From: Streptomyces sp. NRRL F-5123
GTDB taxonomy: Bacteria; Actinomycetota; Actinomycetes; Streptomycetales; Streptomycetaceae
Length of the DNA stretch: 64,000 nt
Reading direction: 5' to 3'
NCBI RefSeq assembly: GCF_000721495.1
Contig: NZ_JOHY01000044.1
Coordinates: 1 to 64,000, forward strand
Shown: positions 12,119 through 20,306 of the stretch, piece by piece
Layout: each line of letters opens with the position of its first letter
Position numbering within the stretch: the stretch's first letter is position 1
The notes under the pieces: model-generated
What the model was told of the DNA's origin: nothing
What the model saw: the letters and a program-made list of their open reading frames with translations, nothing else
Database searches by the model: none
Translations under genes and position numbers: made by a program

Positions 12119-12529
12119 ATGACGCCATTCGGAGGTCGGCGCGGACCGGTACGGGACCCGCTGGACGAGGGGTACGGGGGGCCCGGCGCGGAGGATGCCG
12201 CTGCCGCGGGCCCCGTCCCCGTGGATCCCGCCGCCGACCCGGAGGCCGCTCACCGGCAGGCGCTGGTGCTCAGCGAGGTCTCCGCCGAGGGGGCGGTGGG
12301 GCTGTTCCGCGTACTACGCCGGGCCGCCTCCGGCGACGAGGACGCCGCGTCCGTGCCCGTGTCGGCGCTGCTGCGGGCGATCCCCGGGATGACGCTGCTC
12401 GACTCGCACGACTTCCTGCTGCGCGCCCACATCCCGCCGCCCGCACTCGCGGGCACGCTCACGGCGGGGCAGCGGGTGGCCCTGGTCTACGTGGTGGACG
12501 GGACACACGTGGCGCCGCAGACCGCGTAG
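12119..12529 (+). CDS. Small protein with degenerate actinobacterial IHF-like (H2TH) region
   Basis: A 136-residue protein starting at an ATG with GGCGGAGG about seven bases upstream. After a Gly/Pro/Asp-rich N-terminus, a helical stretch (AHRQALVLSEVSAEGAVGLFRV) leads into VSALLRAIPGMTLLDS and LAGTLTAGQRVALV. The spacing of IPG, the later G-x-L-x-A-x-QR and AL resembles the helix-two-turn-helix module of mycobacterial/streptomycete integration host factor, but the central Gly-rich turn is not conserved. DNA binding is possible, not certain. It is divergent from the kdp operon across a 280-base gap in which I see no identifiable riboswitch. Confidence 0.5.
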   Translation: MTPFGGRRGPVRDPLDEGYGGPGAEDAAAAGPVPVDPAADPEAAHRQALVLSEVSAEGAVGLFRVLRRAASGDEDAASVPVSALLRAIPGMTLLDSHDFLLRAHIPPPALAGTLTAGQRVALVYVVDGTHVAPQTA

Positions 12530-12568
12530 CCCCCGTCCGCGGGGCTCAGGCCCGTGGGGCTCAGGGCC

Positions 12569-13507
12569 TCAGGCCCAGGTCATGTCGATCTGGCGTTCGA
12601 AATTGACGTATCCGGCGCGCTCGAAGGCCTTCGCCATGGGGACGTTGCCGAGGTCCGTGGACGCGCGGATCCGCGGGACGTCCTGCTCGTCCTGATCGGC
12701 CAGGACGCGGGTGCCCTCGGCGAGGACCTCGTCGATGTAGCCCTTGCCGCGGTGGGCGGGCAGCACGGCGATGTACGCGATGATCGGGTTGTACGCGTTG
12801 CGGGCCGGGATGACGAACCCGACCGGCTCGCCGCTGTCCGGCAGCGTCGCCACCCGCCACCACGCGCGCGGTGACGCGTACCGCTCCAGCTCGTCGTCGT
12901 ACTGCTGCTCCGCGGCCTGCGCCGCCGTCATCCGCGTCAGGTCGTCGCGGCTGTGCGCGTCCAGCGTCCCGTCGAGCACCTGCGTCATGAGGCCGACGAG
13001 TTCGGCCCGGTCCCGCACCTCGCGGAAGGCGAGCCGCCCGCTCGGCTCCGGGACGGGCGTCCCGCGCCGCCACTCCAGCCGCAGCCGTTCGACGAAGAGC
13101 CGCCCGCCGGTACGCTCGACGATGCCCATCCGGTCCTCGACGCCCGGCCGGACCGCCGCGTCCTCCCGCCAGTCCGGCGGCACGAAGCGCGTGTACCCGG
13201 GGCGCCGCGTCCCCTCCGGCAGCACGGCCGCCCCGGCCGTCTCCAGCAGCCGCACCCCGGTCCCGGCGTCCTCCCCCTCGGCGAGGTCCAGGATGTCCAG
13301 GAACATCGGCGCGTCCCCCGCCGCCCGCGCCCACCAGGCCAGCCGGGCGACCAGCTCCCCGTCCCGCAGGACGACCCACATCCACTCCGGCCGCCGCCGC
13401 CCGGCGGCGAGGTCGTCGGCCAGCTCGCGGTTGAGGACGTAGGGCAGCCGGGAGAAGAGGCCGAGTTCGTCGGCCCCGCTGATGGCGCGCAAGGTGAGAT
13501 CGTTCAC
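12569..13507 (-). CDS. GNAT-family N-acetyltransferase, double-domain length
   Basis: A 312-residue protein. The C-terminal half holds the acetyl-CoA pyrophosphate-binding signature AVLPAHRGKGYIDEVL (about residues 240-255) followed by ASTDLGNVPMAKAFERAGYV, typical of GNAT enzymes. The N-terminal half is a second, degenerate GNAT-like fold (GELVARLAWWARAAG). The substrate cannot be named. The GTG at 13507 starts the recognisable domain; an in-frame ATG at 13558 would add 17 residues of poor character. Confidence 0.75.
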   Translation of the reverse strand: MNDLTLRAISGADELGLFSRLPYVLNRELADDLAAGRRRPEWMWVVLRDGELVARLAWWARAAGDAPMFLDILDLAEGEDAGTGVRLLETAGAAVLPEGTRRPGYTRFVPPDWREDAAVRPGVEDRMGIVERTGGRLFVERLRLEWRRGTPVPEPSGRLAFREVRDRAELVGLMTQVLDGTLDAHSRDDLTRMTAAQAAEQQYDDELERYASPRAWWRVATLPDSGEPVGFVIPARNAYNPIIAYIAVLPAHRGKGYIDEVLAEGTRVLADQDEQDVPRIRASTDLGNVPMAKAFERAGYVNFERQIDMTWA

Positions 13508-13520
13508 CCCCGGTTGACGA

Positions 13521-13646
13521 TCAGCGACCCTCGCAGAGTTCCCGGTCCACCAGCGCACTCATGGCCGCCTGGGTGCCGGGGCCGCCGTCGCTGCTCGTGT
13601 ACACCACCGCGCTGCGCGCCCCGTCCCGGGTGACACCGCCCCACGT
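13521..13646 (-). pseudogene. Possible 3' gene remnant
   Basis: The 338-base gap between 13507 and 13845 has no intact gene. On the minus strand one frame ending at 13521 reads like real protein at its C-terminus (HTWGGVTRDGARSAVVYTS, then SALVDRELCEGR), whereas the upstream part of the same frame is unstructured Gly/Arg-rich sequence. This looks like the tail of a decayed gene, possibly formerly upstream of the GNAT gene. No family is recognised. Confidence 0.25.
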
Positions 13647-13844
13647 GTGGTAGCCGACACCTCCCGCTGCAACGCGCTCCGCCCGTCCGGAGCCGCCTCC
13701 CCCTCGCCCCGGGCGGGGTTGGCCCCAGGGAATTCGATTGCCACCGCCCCACCCTGCGCGCCCATACTCGACGGCGCCGACCGGTCCCTCGACCGAGCGC
13801 CAGGACCCGCGCCCCCGCGTGGTGACGACCAGGAGGGTCCGAAC

Positions 13845-14201
13845 GTGTCCCTGACCGATCTCCACACCGGCTTCCGCGACGCGGAACAGCAGCGGCGCGT
13901 CCGCCGGGTCATCCACGACCGTCTCGCGGACGACCGCGAGCAGCAGGACTGCCGCTTCCTGATGCGCTTCTGGTGGCAGCTGGGCATGCCCTACCAGGAG
14001 GTCTCGACGGACGAGCTCAGGCGCAACCTCAGCAGCCCGAAGTTGGCCGTGGTCGAGGCGCTGATACGCGCCGTCCGGTCCTCCCACGCCGAGATCGACG
14101 CCTGGATCGACACCACGGAGCGCGCTTTCCCGGTGGCCGAGGACCGCGGTTTCGCGGCGGCCCAGGATGCGGCGTGCGAGCACCCCGCCGGCGCCCCGTG
14201 A
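13845..14201 (+). CDS. Hypothetical helical protein
   Basis: A 118-residue, mostly helical, charged protein (EQQRRVRRVIHDRLADDREQ, MRFWWQLGMPYQEVSTDELR). The GTG start is set by AGGAGGG at 13831-13837. No family or catalytic motif is recognised and there is no signal peptide. It is probably monocistronic. Confidence 0.55.
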   Translation: MSLTDLHTGFRDAEQQRRVRRVIHDRLADDREQQDCRFLMRFWWQLGMPYQEVSTDELRRNLSSPKLAVVEALIRAVRSSHAEIDAWIDTTERAFPVAEDRGFAAAQDAACEHPAGAP

Positions 14202-14414
14202 ACCGCCCGCCCGGACCCCACGCGCGGCGATCACGCGCGTCCCATCGGGCGTGCCGTAGGGACGCACGTCAAGCGCGGGAATCCTCGGGATCGGTGTGCG
14301 GCCCGCGGGCGTAGCGGAGGAGCGTGGGCGTTCCCGCTGCCGCCCGGTTGCATGCCCGGGGATCGGGCCGGCCGCGGTCGCTTACGAGGTCGTCCGTGCG
14401 GAACCTCGTAGGCG

Positions 14415-15812
14415 TCACGCCTCGTGGAGGACAGCCGCGTCGAACGCCTCACGGTAGTCGCGAACGTGGGGCTCGGCCGTAGCGGCCGGGAGGAGACCGT
14501 CGAGGGCCGACAGGCTGCGGAAAGTGCGGGCCGAGTTGGTGGCCGCGGCGATCGGTAGCGCCTGCAGTCCGGCGAGGGCGGCCAGTTCGGGCTCGTCGGC
14601 ACGCAGGTGGGCGAGCGCGGACCGGGCGAGGATGTAGCCGCGGTCGCGGCGGTACACGGACGGCAGCGTGCGCAGGGCGCGGGTGAACCCGTCCGCGGCC
14701 GACCGGTGTTCGCCCAGCAGGGACAGCGCATGGGCCCGCTCGGCCTGGACGTGCGGAGAGTCCAGCCAGTTGCCGCGCCGCGCGGGCGGCTCGTCGGCCA
14801 CCCGGCCGAGCATGCCGAGCACCTTGTCGAACGCGCGATGGCACGCAGTGGCTTCATGGCCCAGCGCGTGAGCGTAAGCAGTGGACAGCGCACCCATGAC
14901 GGCGAACCGGCTGCACGCTGGGGCGAGTTCGAACGCTGCCTCGGCGAGGTCGGCAGTGTCCACCGGATCGCCGCGGTCGGCGGCCAACTGCGCCTTGCGG
15001 ACCATCACATACGCGACGGCTTCACGTTGTCCCGCAGTGTGGGACCACTCCAAGGCCCGGTCGGTCCAGAGCCGCGCGGTCCGCTCGTCGCCGCCGTCCT
15101 GGCAGAGCCACCCGCACAACTCGGCGTATTCCGCCTGTACGTGGAGCAGCGCCCGGCGGTCCGCACCCGCGGCCTGCCGTACCAGCCGGTCGATCAGCCG
15201 CAGGTGCTCCCTGGCCGTGTCGTAGACGTGTCCCGCACCGAGGACGTTGTCGCACCGGACCAGCATCCGGCGCAGTTCCCGCAGCCGATCAGCCGGGTGG
15301 CCGTCCATGGCGAGGAAGTCCCGTACCGACGGCGCCGACGGCACGGCAGGCGTGGGCACGGCGACCAGCGGCGCACAGGAGCGGGGCCCGGGAATCGTCA
15401 CGAAGATGATCCTTCCCTCGGCGGTACGGCACGGCACCCGCGGGCCCTCCGCGGAGGCCGTTCCCTCTGCCGCAAGGGTGGCGGGCGGCGCGGCGGACGC
15501 GGGGCCGGAACCGGTGCCCGGCGCCGAGCTGTCCGCATCAGGCCGGGAGTTGTCCGTATCGTCGGCCTTACGGGGCAGAGCGCGGGTCAGGACACCGCCG
15601 GTGTCCAGCACCTTGTCCAGGGTCCGCGCCAGCTCCGGTGCACACGTCCGCTCCGCCTTCTCGATCTTGCCGATCAGGTCACCGCTGACGTGCACCTTCG
15701 CGCCCAACTGCGGCTGCGAGAGCCGACGCTCCAGCCGCCAGTGGCGCAACTCCGCCCCAAACCAATGGCGGTCGGACCTCTCCGGCTCCAGCCGCTTGGG
15801 TCGCTGCGGCAC
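14415..15812 (-). CDS. XRE-type regulator with TPR-like C-terminal domain
   Basis: A 465-residue regulator. Residues about 17-75 form a helix-turn-helix of the Cro/C1 type (LSQPQLGAKVHVSGDLIGKI). A variable linker follows, then about 280 residues of helical TPR-like repeats (HVQAEYAELCGWL, YAHALGHEATACHRAF, DRGYILARSALAHLRADEPELA). The GTG at 15812 has GGAGGGAGGG nearby. It is divergent from the 41-residue peptide gene at 16272 across a 459-base gap, so it is the likely local regulator of that locus. Large XRE/TPR proteins of this type often control small-molecule or peptide clusters in Streptomyces, sometimes responding to a peptide or hormone. Confidence 0.8.
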   Translation of the reverse strand: MPQRPKRLEPERSDRHWFGAELRHWRLERRLSQPQLGAKVHVSGDLIGKIEKAERTCAPELARTLDKVLDTGGVLTRALPRKADDTDNSRPDADSSAPGTGSGPASAAPPATLAAEGTASAEGPRVPCRTAEGRIIFVTIPGPRSCAPLVAVPTPAVPSAPSVRDFLAMDGHPADRLRELRRMLVRCDNVLGAGHVYDTAREHLRLIDRLVRQAAGADRRALLHVQAEYAELCGWLCQDGGDERTARLWTDRALEWSHTAGQREAVAYVMVRKAQLAADRGDPVDTADLAEAAFELAPACSRFAVMGALSTAYAHALGHEATACHRAFDKVLGMLGRVADEPPARRGNWLDSPHVQAERAHALSLLGEHRSAADGFTRALRTLPSVYRRDRGYILARSALAHLRADEPELAALAGLQALPIAAATNSARTFRSLSALDGLLPAATAEPHVRDYREAFDAAVLHEA

Positions 15813-16271
15813 ATGCCCTCCCTCCGTGCGTGGATGCGGACGAAGCGGACGACGCGGACGGGCGCCGCTGTCCGCTTGGCGGCCTTCCGGCGGCGCATCG
15901 GCGCGGGGCTGAATGGTTGCACGACGTTCCGTACCCAGTACACGCTGCAACGACCGGGTGACCGTCATGGTTTCCCGCAGGAGATCCCCTGATGCCGACC
16001 GAAGACACCGTCTGCCGGGCGCCGCAGGCCGGACGTGGCGCCGAGGAGCCCTGCACGGAGTTCGCCGACCAGCCAGGGGCGCAGGGCCGGCAGCTCGCGG
16101 ATGCGTGGCGGGCCCGCTGCTCCTCTTACGGGGCCCGCGCGTGAGCCCGTCCGCGCCTCCTGCCCAGGGGTGCCGTCGAGGCGCGAACGGGCCACCGATC
16201 CGTGGGCGGCCGTCGAAAGGGCTGATGGGTTGCCCCGTAGGCCTGCGACAGCAAGAAGGGAGGGACCTTGC
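15813..16271. other. Divergent control region of the RiPP-like locus
   Basis: This 459-base gap has no convincing gene. It separates the minus-strand XRE/TPR regulator from the plus-strand peptide gene and must hold both promoters. A GTTGCA/TGCAAC inverted pair (15916-15921 and 15946-15951) is a weak operator candidate. AAGGGAGGG (16256-16264) is the ribosome site of the peptide gene. Confidence 0.4.
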
Positions 16272-16397
16272 ATGAATCTCGACGACGTGTTCTCGGGAAC
16301 GCCGGTGTTCACCGTGCCAACCCTGCGTGAACGACTGGAAACGAAGAAGTTCTCCGGCAACAGCGACACCAACACGGAGCGGGACGAGCACGAATAA
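16272..16397 (+). CDS. Candidate RiPP precursor peptide, 41 residues
   Basis: A short peptide starting ATG at 16272 with the strong ribosome site AAGGGAGGG eight bases away. It has a hydrophobic, Pro-containing N-terminal half (PVFTVPTLRERL, residues 11-22) and a hydrophilic C-terminal half (KKFSGNSDTNTERDEHE, residues 25-41). The F13-x-x-P16-x-L18 spacing resembles the Y-x-x-P-x-L leader motif bound by the recognition element in lasso-peptide systems. T24 sits where the conserved leader Thr would be if the core began at K26, placing D32 at ring position 7; alternatively the core could begin at G29 with E36 at position 8. It is followed by a hairpin and then an asparagine-synthetase-like gene. 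Precursor identity is inferred from size, layout and partner. Confidence 0.6.
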   Translation: MNLDDVFSGTPVFTVPTLRERLETKKFSGNSDTNTERDEHE

Positions 16398-16407
16398 CCC
16401 GCACCTT

Positions 16408-16440
16408 GACGGCCCGCCCCCCTCGGGACGGCGGGCCGTC
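16408..16440 (+). terminator. Hairpin between precursor and cyclase genes
   Basis: GACGGCCCGCC (16408-16418) and GGCGGGCCGTC (16430-16440) form a perfect 11-bp stem with an 11-base loop, ending 20 bases before the next start codon. Partial terminators in this position commonly allow a precursor peptide to be made in excess over its modifying enzyme. Confidence 0.7.
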
Positions 16441-16460
16441 TCTTCCGAAGGAGCACAGCG

Positions 16461-18050
16461 TTGCTGAAATTCAGCGTTCGAGAAACCCCGGACCTCGGCG
16501 ACAGCCAATGCTGGACGTGGTCGGGCCGCGAATGGCGTTGCGGGGAATCGTCCATAGAGCCGTACGACCATCCGGCGCTGGTCCACGAGATGATCACCGA
16601 CGGCGCCGTCGTCGCCGTGGTCTCCGCCGAGCGGGGCGCCGATGACCACCGGCAGCGCAGCTCGGCCCCCGCGCGGTTGGACGGCAGGACCTACCGGGAA
16701 CGGTTGGCGGAGGTCCGTCGCAGTCCGCTGGACTGGGTCGTCATCGAACTGCGGAACGCATCGGCCGCCATCAGCGCCGGACACTGGGCCGTGGCGCCCT
16801 TGTACCTCGCCGCCGACGGTGAGTGGCTGCACGCTTCGTGGGACCTGGCCGATCTGCGCCGCTCGTGCATCACCGACGCGCTGGTGGACCGGGAGATCGC
16901 CCGGTTGCTGCGCCTGCAGCACCGCTACGGCCACGACACGCCCTGGCAAGGCGTCCACCGGCTCACCGAGCGCTCCACGGCATCGTGGGAGGCGGGCAGC
17001 TTGGCCCTGCGCTACCCGCCGGACGCCGCGCACACCCGGCCGCGCGCCCTGCGGCCCGGTGCGGACGTGCTCGACGCCTACGAGGAGCTTCTCGGACGCG
17101 CCCTCACCAGACGCCGCCTCCGACTGGAGGCCTCAGCCGTGGAACTGTCGGGCGGAATGGATTCGGCCAACGTCGCCGCCGGACTGGCAACCCTGGACGG
17201 CGGCGAGGGAGTCGCGGCTTGCGCCATGCTCCTCGGCGGACAGGCGCGGGTACAGCAGATCCGACGGCGGCGGGAGCTGATCCGGTCCCTGGGGTTCGCC
17301 CAGGACCTGAGCACCGACGTGATGGCCCACCTGCCGCTCAACCCGGCAGGTAGGAGGGCGCGCGGCGACGTGGTCAGCCCCTACGACGACCCCTGGACCG
17401 AGGCCGAAGAGGTCATGATGGACTCCGTGGCGGCCGCGGGCGTCCAGTGGTCGTTCGGCGGCACCGGAGGTGACGAGCTCACCTCGTTGCGGGACGACGA
17501 ACGGCCGCCGGGCGGTGCGGTACACGAACCGGGCCCGTGGACGGGTCCTCGCACGCTGGCCGCGGTCGACGGGATCAACGAGGGGATCGCACCGTCCCCC
17601 GTCCTCCACGACAGCACCCTCCTGGCGTTCGCGTGCCGCAGCCCGCAGTTCATGCGGAACGGGCTGTGGCCTGTCTCGCCACTTGCCGACCCGGATCTCA
17701 TCCGCTTCGCAGAGTGGCTGCCGCGCCCCTGGAGAGAGCACAAGGCTCTTCACAGGCTGCGGCTGGCACGAATGGGATTCTCTCCGGAGACCGTCCACGC
17801 TCCGATTCCGGAAAACTTCGTGCACGCGATGAACGCGGCCATGCGCCGCCATGTCGTTCCGTTTCTGCACACCATGGTGCGGGACGGCGGTGTGCTGATC
17901 GACTCGGGGTTCGTGGACGGGGCCGGGCTCGCGCAAACGGTCGTCACGGAATCGCGGAAAGGCCCGGACGACGAAATGGACCGCACCCTCTTCCAGATCG
18001 CCTCGACGGAGATCGGGCTGCGCGGCCCCTCAAGCCGAGGTAATGAGTGA
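16461..18050 (+). CDS. Asparagine-synthetase-like macrolactam cyclase candidate
   Basis: A 529-residue homolog of asparagine synthetase B. The C-terminal half keeps the ATP-pyrophosphatase loop SGGMDSANVAAGL (near residues 231-243) and the later GGTGGDELTSL, so it should adenylate a carboxylate. The N-terminal half lacks the catalytic Cys2 of a glutaminase (it begins MLKFSV), as in lasso and albusnodin/ikarugamycin-type macrolactam cyclases, which form an amide from an internal amine. The start is TTG at 16461 with GAAGGAG at 16447-16453. It follows the candidate precursor and hairpin. No leader-binding protein, transglutaminase-like protease or ABC exporter is encoded nearby. Its 3' end overlaps the convergent acetyltransferase gene by 21 bases. 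Confidence 0.75.
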   Translation: MLKFSVRETPDLGDSQCWTWSGREWRCGESSIEPYDHPALVHEMITDGAVVAVVSAERGADDHRQRSSAPARLDGRTYRERLAEVRRSPLDWVVIELRNASAAISAGHWAVAPLYLAADGEWLHASWDLADLRRSCITDALVDREIARLLRLQHRYGHDTPWQGVHRLTERSTASWEAGSLALRYPPDAAHTRPRALRPGADVLDAYEELLGRALTRRRLRLEASAVELSGGMDSANVAAGLATLDGGEGVAACAMLLGGQARVQQIRRRRELIRSLGFAQDLSTDVMAHLPLNPAGRRARGDVVSPYDDPWTEAEEVMMDSVAAAGVQWSFGGTGGDELTSLRDDERPPGGAVHEPGPWTGPRTLAAVDGINEGIAPSPVLHDSTLLAFACRSPQFMRNGLWPVSPLADPDLIRFAEWLPRPWREHKALHRLRLARMGFSPETVHAPIPENFVHAMNAAMRRHVVPFLHTMVRDGGVLIDSGFVDGAGLAQTVVTESRKGPDDEMDRTLFQIASTEIGLRGPSSRGNE

Positions 18051-18572
18051 ATGCGCGAGATCGGGAAGCGGTTCGGCCGCACGGCCCAGCATGTACGCGT
18101 CCTCCCCGTGGCGCTCGGTCCGGTGGATGATCCGCCAGCCCTGGACGTCGCAGTAGTACCGCAGCAGGCCCGGGTCCGGGCCGACTGCCCGGCGGACCCA
18201 TCGCCGGCCAGTTCTGGCGGCCCGGTCCACCGCCCACCAGGCGAGCAGCGACCCGATCCGGCGGCCGGCGAACTCGGGATCCGTAACGGTGGTGTTGAGG
18301 AAGTACGCGGGCTCTGCCTGCTCCTCCTCCGTCCAACCCCACAGCGGTGTCTGTTCTCCGAGCGTGGTCCGGCCGACGACCCGGCCCGCGTCAGTGGCGA
18401 TCACCCACACGGGCAGGTCGGGATCGGCCGCCTGGCGCCCGGACTCCTGCGCGAACCCCTCCCAGCCGCGGGCTCCCCGCACCCCCCGCTCGGCCATCCA
18501 GTCGGCGCGCGCCAGCGTGAGCCGCTCAACCGCCTCCCGGTCAGCAGCCGTCGCCCGACGGATCACGAACAT
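18030..18572 (-). CDS. GNAT-family N-acetyltransferase
   Basis: A 180-residue acetyltransferase beginning MFVIRRATAADREAVERL with a GAAGGGA ribosome site. The acetyl-CoA-binding region is FLNTTVTDPEFAGRRIGSLL (about residues 95-115), with A-G-R-R-I-G in place of the usual R/Q-G-x-G-x-G/A. It is convergent with, and overlaps by 21 bases, the cyclase-like gene. Acetylated lasso peptides of the albusnodin type need a dedicated acetyltransferase, so a tailoring role is possible; the opposite orientation means it could equally be an unrelated neighbour. Confidence 0.75.
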   Translation of the reverse strand: MFVIRRATAADREAVERLTLARADWMAERGVRGARGWEGFAQESGRQAADPDLPVWVIATDAGRVVGRTTLGEQTPLWGWTEEEQAEPAYFLNTTVTDPEFAGRRIGSLLAWWAVDRAARTGRRWVRRAVGPDPGLLRYYCDVQGWRIIHRTERHGEDAYMLGRAAEPLPDLAHSLITSA

Positions 18573-18611
18573 CGCAGCGTCCCTTCGATCAGCCCGACGG
18601 CCGCCAGCGTA

Positions 18612-18760
18612 GCCCGCGATCCGCGGATTCCGCCGGACGCCGAGGGTGCCTGCCCTGCATGTGGTGGGACGGGCGCCGACCCGAGGACGGGCAGGATCTG
18701 CGGTACGTGCAACGGCAGTGGGGACATCTTCTGCGCAATTGGCTGCGGCATCGCCGCGGA
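18612..18760 (+). pseudogene. DnaJ-like double CxxC zinc-finger remnant
   Basis: One plus-strand frame encodes CPACGGTGADPRTGRICGTC followed by NGSGDIFC and AIGCG (18651-18749): two CxxCxGxG-type knuckles as in the DnaJ zinc-binding domain. The pattern is far too specific to be chance. The frame has no ATG, GTG or TTG between the acetyltransferase start region (18572, opposite strand) and the motif, and it runs on without a stop into the phosphotransferase gene through an Arg/Pro-rich stretch. It is best read as a truncated gene, though an unusual start codon or a fusion cannot be excluded. Confidence 0.45.
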
Positions 18761-18851
18761 CCCCGTCCGCCTTCCCACCCAGGTTCAGACTTTCGGCGGC
18801 AGACGGCCACCGAGCCGGTCCCGACGCTCGCCTCGACGTCCGCTCCCACCC

Positions 18852-19670
18852 TTGGAGTTCGTCATCAGCACCTCTTCTGAACCCGCGACCGCCGCGCGTG
18901 AGATCGAGGCGCTGGTCCGTCCGTTCACGGGCCCCTGGACGGGCGTACGGCCTACGGCGCGCGGGTTCAGTTCCGACGTCACGGTGCTGGTCGACGGCGA
19001 GAAGGGGGCGTTCTTCGTCAAGGCCATGTGGAACCGTCCCGGCGGCAGGCGGGACTCCCTCGTCCGTGAGGGGCTGGTCAATCCGTTCGTGCGCGCGGTG
19101 GCGCCCGCGCTGGTGTGGGAGGCGGAGAGCGAGGAGTGGCTCGTGCTGGGGTTCGAGGCGGTCGAGGGTCGGTCGTCGGGCTTCCTGCCGGGATCGCCCG
19201 ATCTCCCGGCGGTCGTCGCAGCCGTGGCGCGGATCGGGGAGATCGGGTTGCCCGAGGTCGCCCGGGAGTGGACGGAGACCCGGTGGGACCGGTTCGCCGT
19301 CGACAGCCAGGAAGCCGCGCTGTTTCGCGGCGACGCGCTCCTCTACACGGACATCAACCCGAGCAACCTGATGATCGGGGACGGCACGACATGGGCCGTC
19401 GACTGGGCCTGGCCCACCCGGGGCGCGGCCTTCATCGACCCTGCCTGCCTGGTCATCCAGCTCGTCGCAGCCGGGCACGAGCCCGCCGAAGCGGAGGCGT
19501 GGGCGGCACACTGTCCGGCCTGGACGCGGGCGGACCCCTGCGCGATCGACGCCTTCGCACGGGCCAACGTCCGCATGCATGAGGCCTTCGCGGTCCGCAG
19601 ACCCGAGGCCGACTGGCTCAAGGCGATGGCGGCCAGCGCACGGAAATGGGCCGCACACCGCGGGCTCTGA
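18852..19670 (+). CDS. Aminoglycoside-phosphotransferase-fold protein
   Basis: About 272 residues with the APH/choline-kinase-like fold. The N-lobe holds TVLVDGEKGAFFVKAMW (ATP-binding Lys), and the C-lobe LLYTDINPSNLMIGDG then AVDWAWPTRGAAFIDPA, corresponding to the catalytic HxDxxxxN loop and the metal-binding D. The usual His of the loop is replaced (YTD), so substrate and activity are open. Its start is unclear: TTG at 18852 is the best standard candidate but lacks a clear ribosome site, and the frame is open upstream into the zinc-finger remnant. It could be a resistance or metabolite kinase. Confidence 0.65.
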   Translation: MEFVISTSSEPATAAREIEALVRPFTGPWTGVRPTARGFSSDVTVLVDGEKGAFFVKAMWNRPGGRRDSLVREGLVNPFVRAVAPALVWEAESEEWLVLGFEAVEGRSSGFLPGSPDLPAVVAAVARIGEIGLPEVAREWTETRWDRFAVDSQEAALFRGDALLYTDINPSNLMIGDGTTWAVDWAWPTRGAAFIDPACLVIQLVAAGHEPAEAEAWAAHCPAWTRADPCAIDAFARANVRMHEAFAVRRPEADWLKAMAASARKWAAHRGL

Positions 19671-19756
19671 CAAGGCCCAGTACGGCGTCGTGCCCTTCCT
19701 GGCGGCGGACCGACCGCCCCCGCTGGGCACCCGCACCACGCCACTGATGGGCACGG

Positions 19757-20272
19757 GTGCCCAGCAGACCCGAACGACCTGTGCTCGTACCGGCTCTGAG
19801 AAGATCCGAACTGGCCCACACCCCCGACGCCGACCACCGCTGGATGGCCCGCGCCATCGAGCTCTCCCGGTCGTGCCCGCCGGTGGCGAACCGCTTCAAC
19901 GTCGGCGCGGTCGTCGTCGACGCCGAGGGCCACGAGATCAGCACCGGCTACAGCCGCGAGGGCGGTGACCCGCACGTCCACGCCGAGGAGTCCGCCCTCG
20001 CCAAGCTCGCCCCGGACGACTCCCGCCTGCTGTCCGCGACGATCTACAGCACCCTCGAACCCTGCTCCGAGCGCGCTTCCCACCCCGTCCCGTGCGCGCG
20101 CCTGATCGTCAACGCGCGCATCCCCCGCGTCGTCATCGCCTGGCGCGAACCTTCGCTCCTGGTCGCCGACTGCCAGGGCGTCGAGCAGATGGCGGCCGCG
20201 GGCATCGAGGTCGTCGAACTCCCCGACCTGGCGGCGGCGGCCCGCGCGGTCAATGCGCATCTGGACCTCTAG
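19757..20272 (+). CDS. Cytidine/RibD-type deaminase
   Basis: A 171-residue zinc-dependent deaminase. The motif HVHAEESAL supplies the zinc-binding His and catalytic Glu, and TLEPCSERASHPVPCARLI supplies the two Cys ligands; the nine-residue gap between them is close to that of RibD-type deaminases (eight) rather than the two of cytidine deaminase. The substrate is likely a nucleoside, nucleotide or pyrimidine-like compound. The GTG at 19757 is the longest choice; GTG at 19781 is possible. It is 34 bases upstream of another deaminase, so the two are probably co-transcribed. Confidence 0.72.
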   Translation: MPSRPERPVLVPALRRSELAHTPDADHRWMARAIELSRSCPPVANRFNVGAVVVDAEGHEISTGYSREGGDPHVHAEESALAKLAPDDSRLLSATIYSTLEPCSERASHPVPCARLIVNARIPRVVIAWREPSLLVADCQGVEQMAAAGIEVVELPDLAAAARAVNAHLDL

Positions 20273-20306
20273 CGTGGTGACCCACCCACGGACGGAGGCG
20301 CGGCAC

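Noticed and set aside
18051..19670. A single fused zinc-finger/phosphotransferase protein
   Set aside because: The frame from 18051 runs antisense through the acetyltransferase gene, and the section linking the motif to the kinase is low-complexity Arg/Pro; the fusion is not excluded but not preferred.
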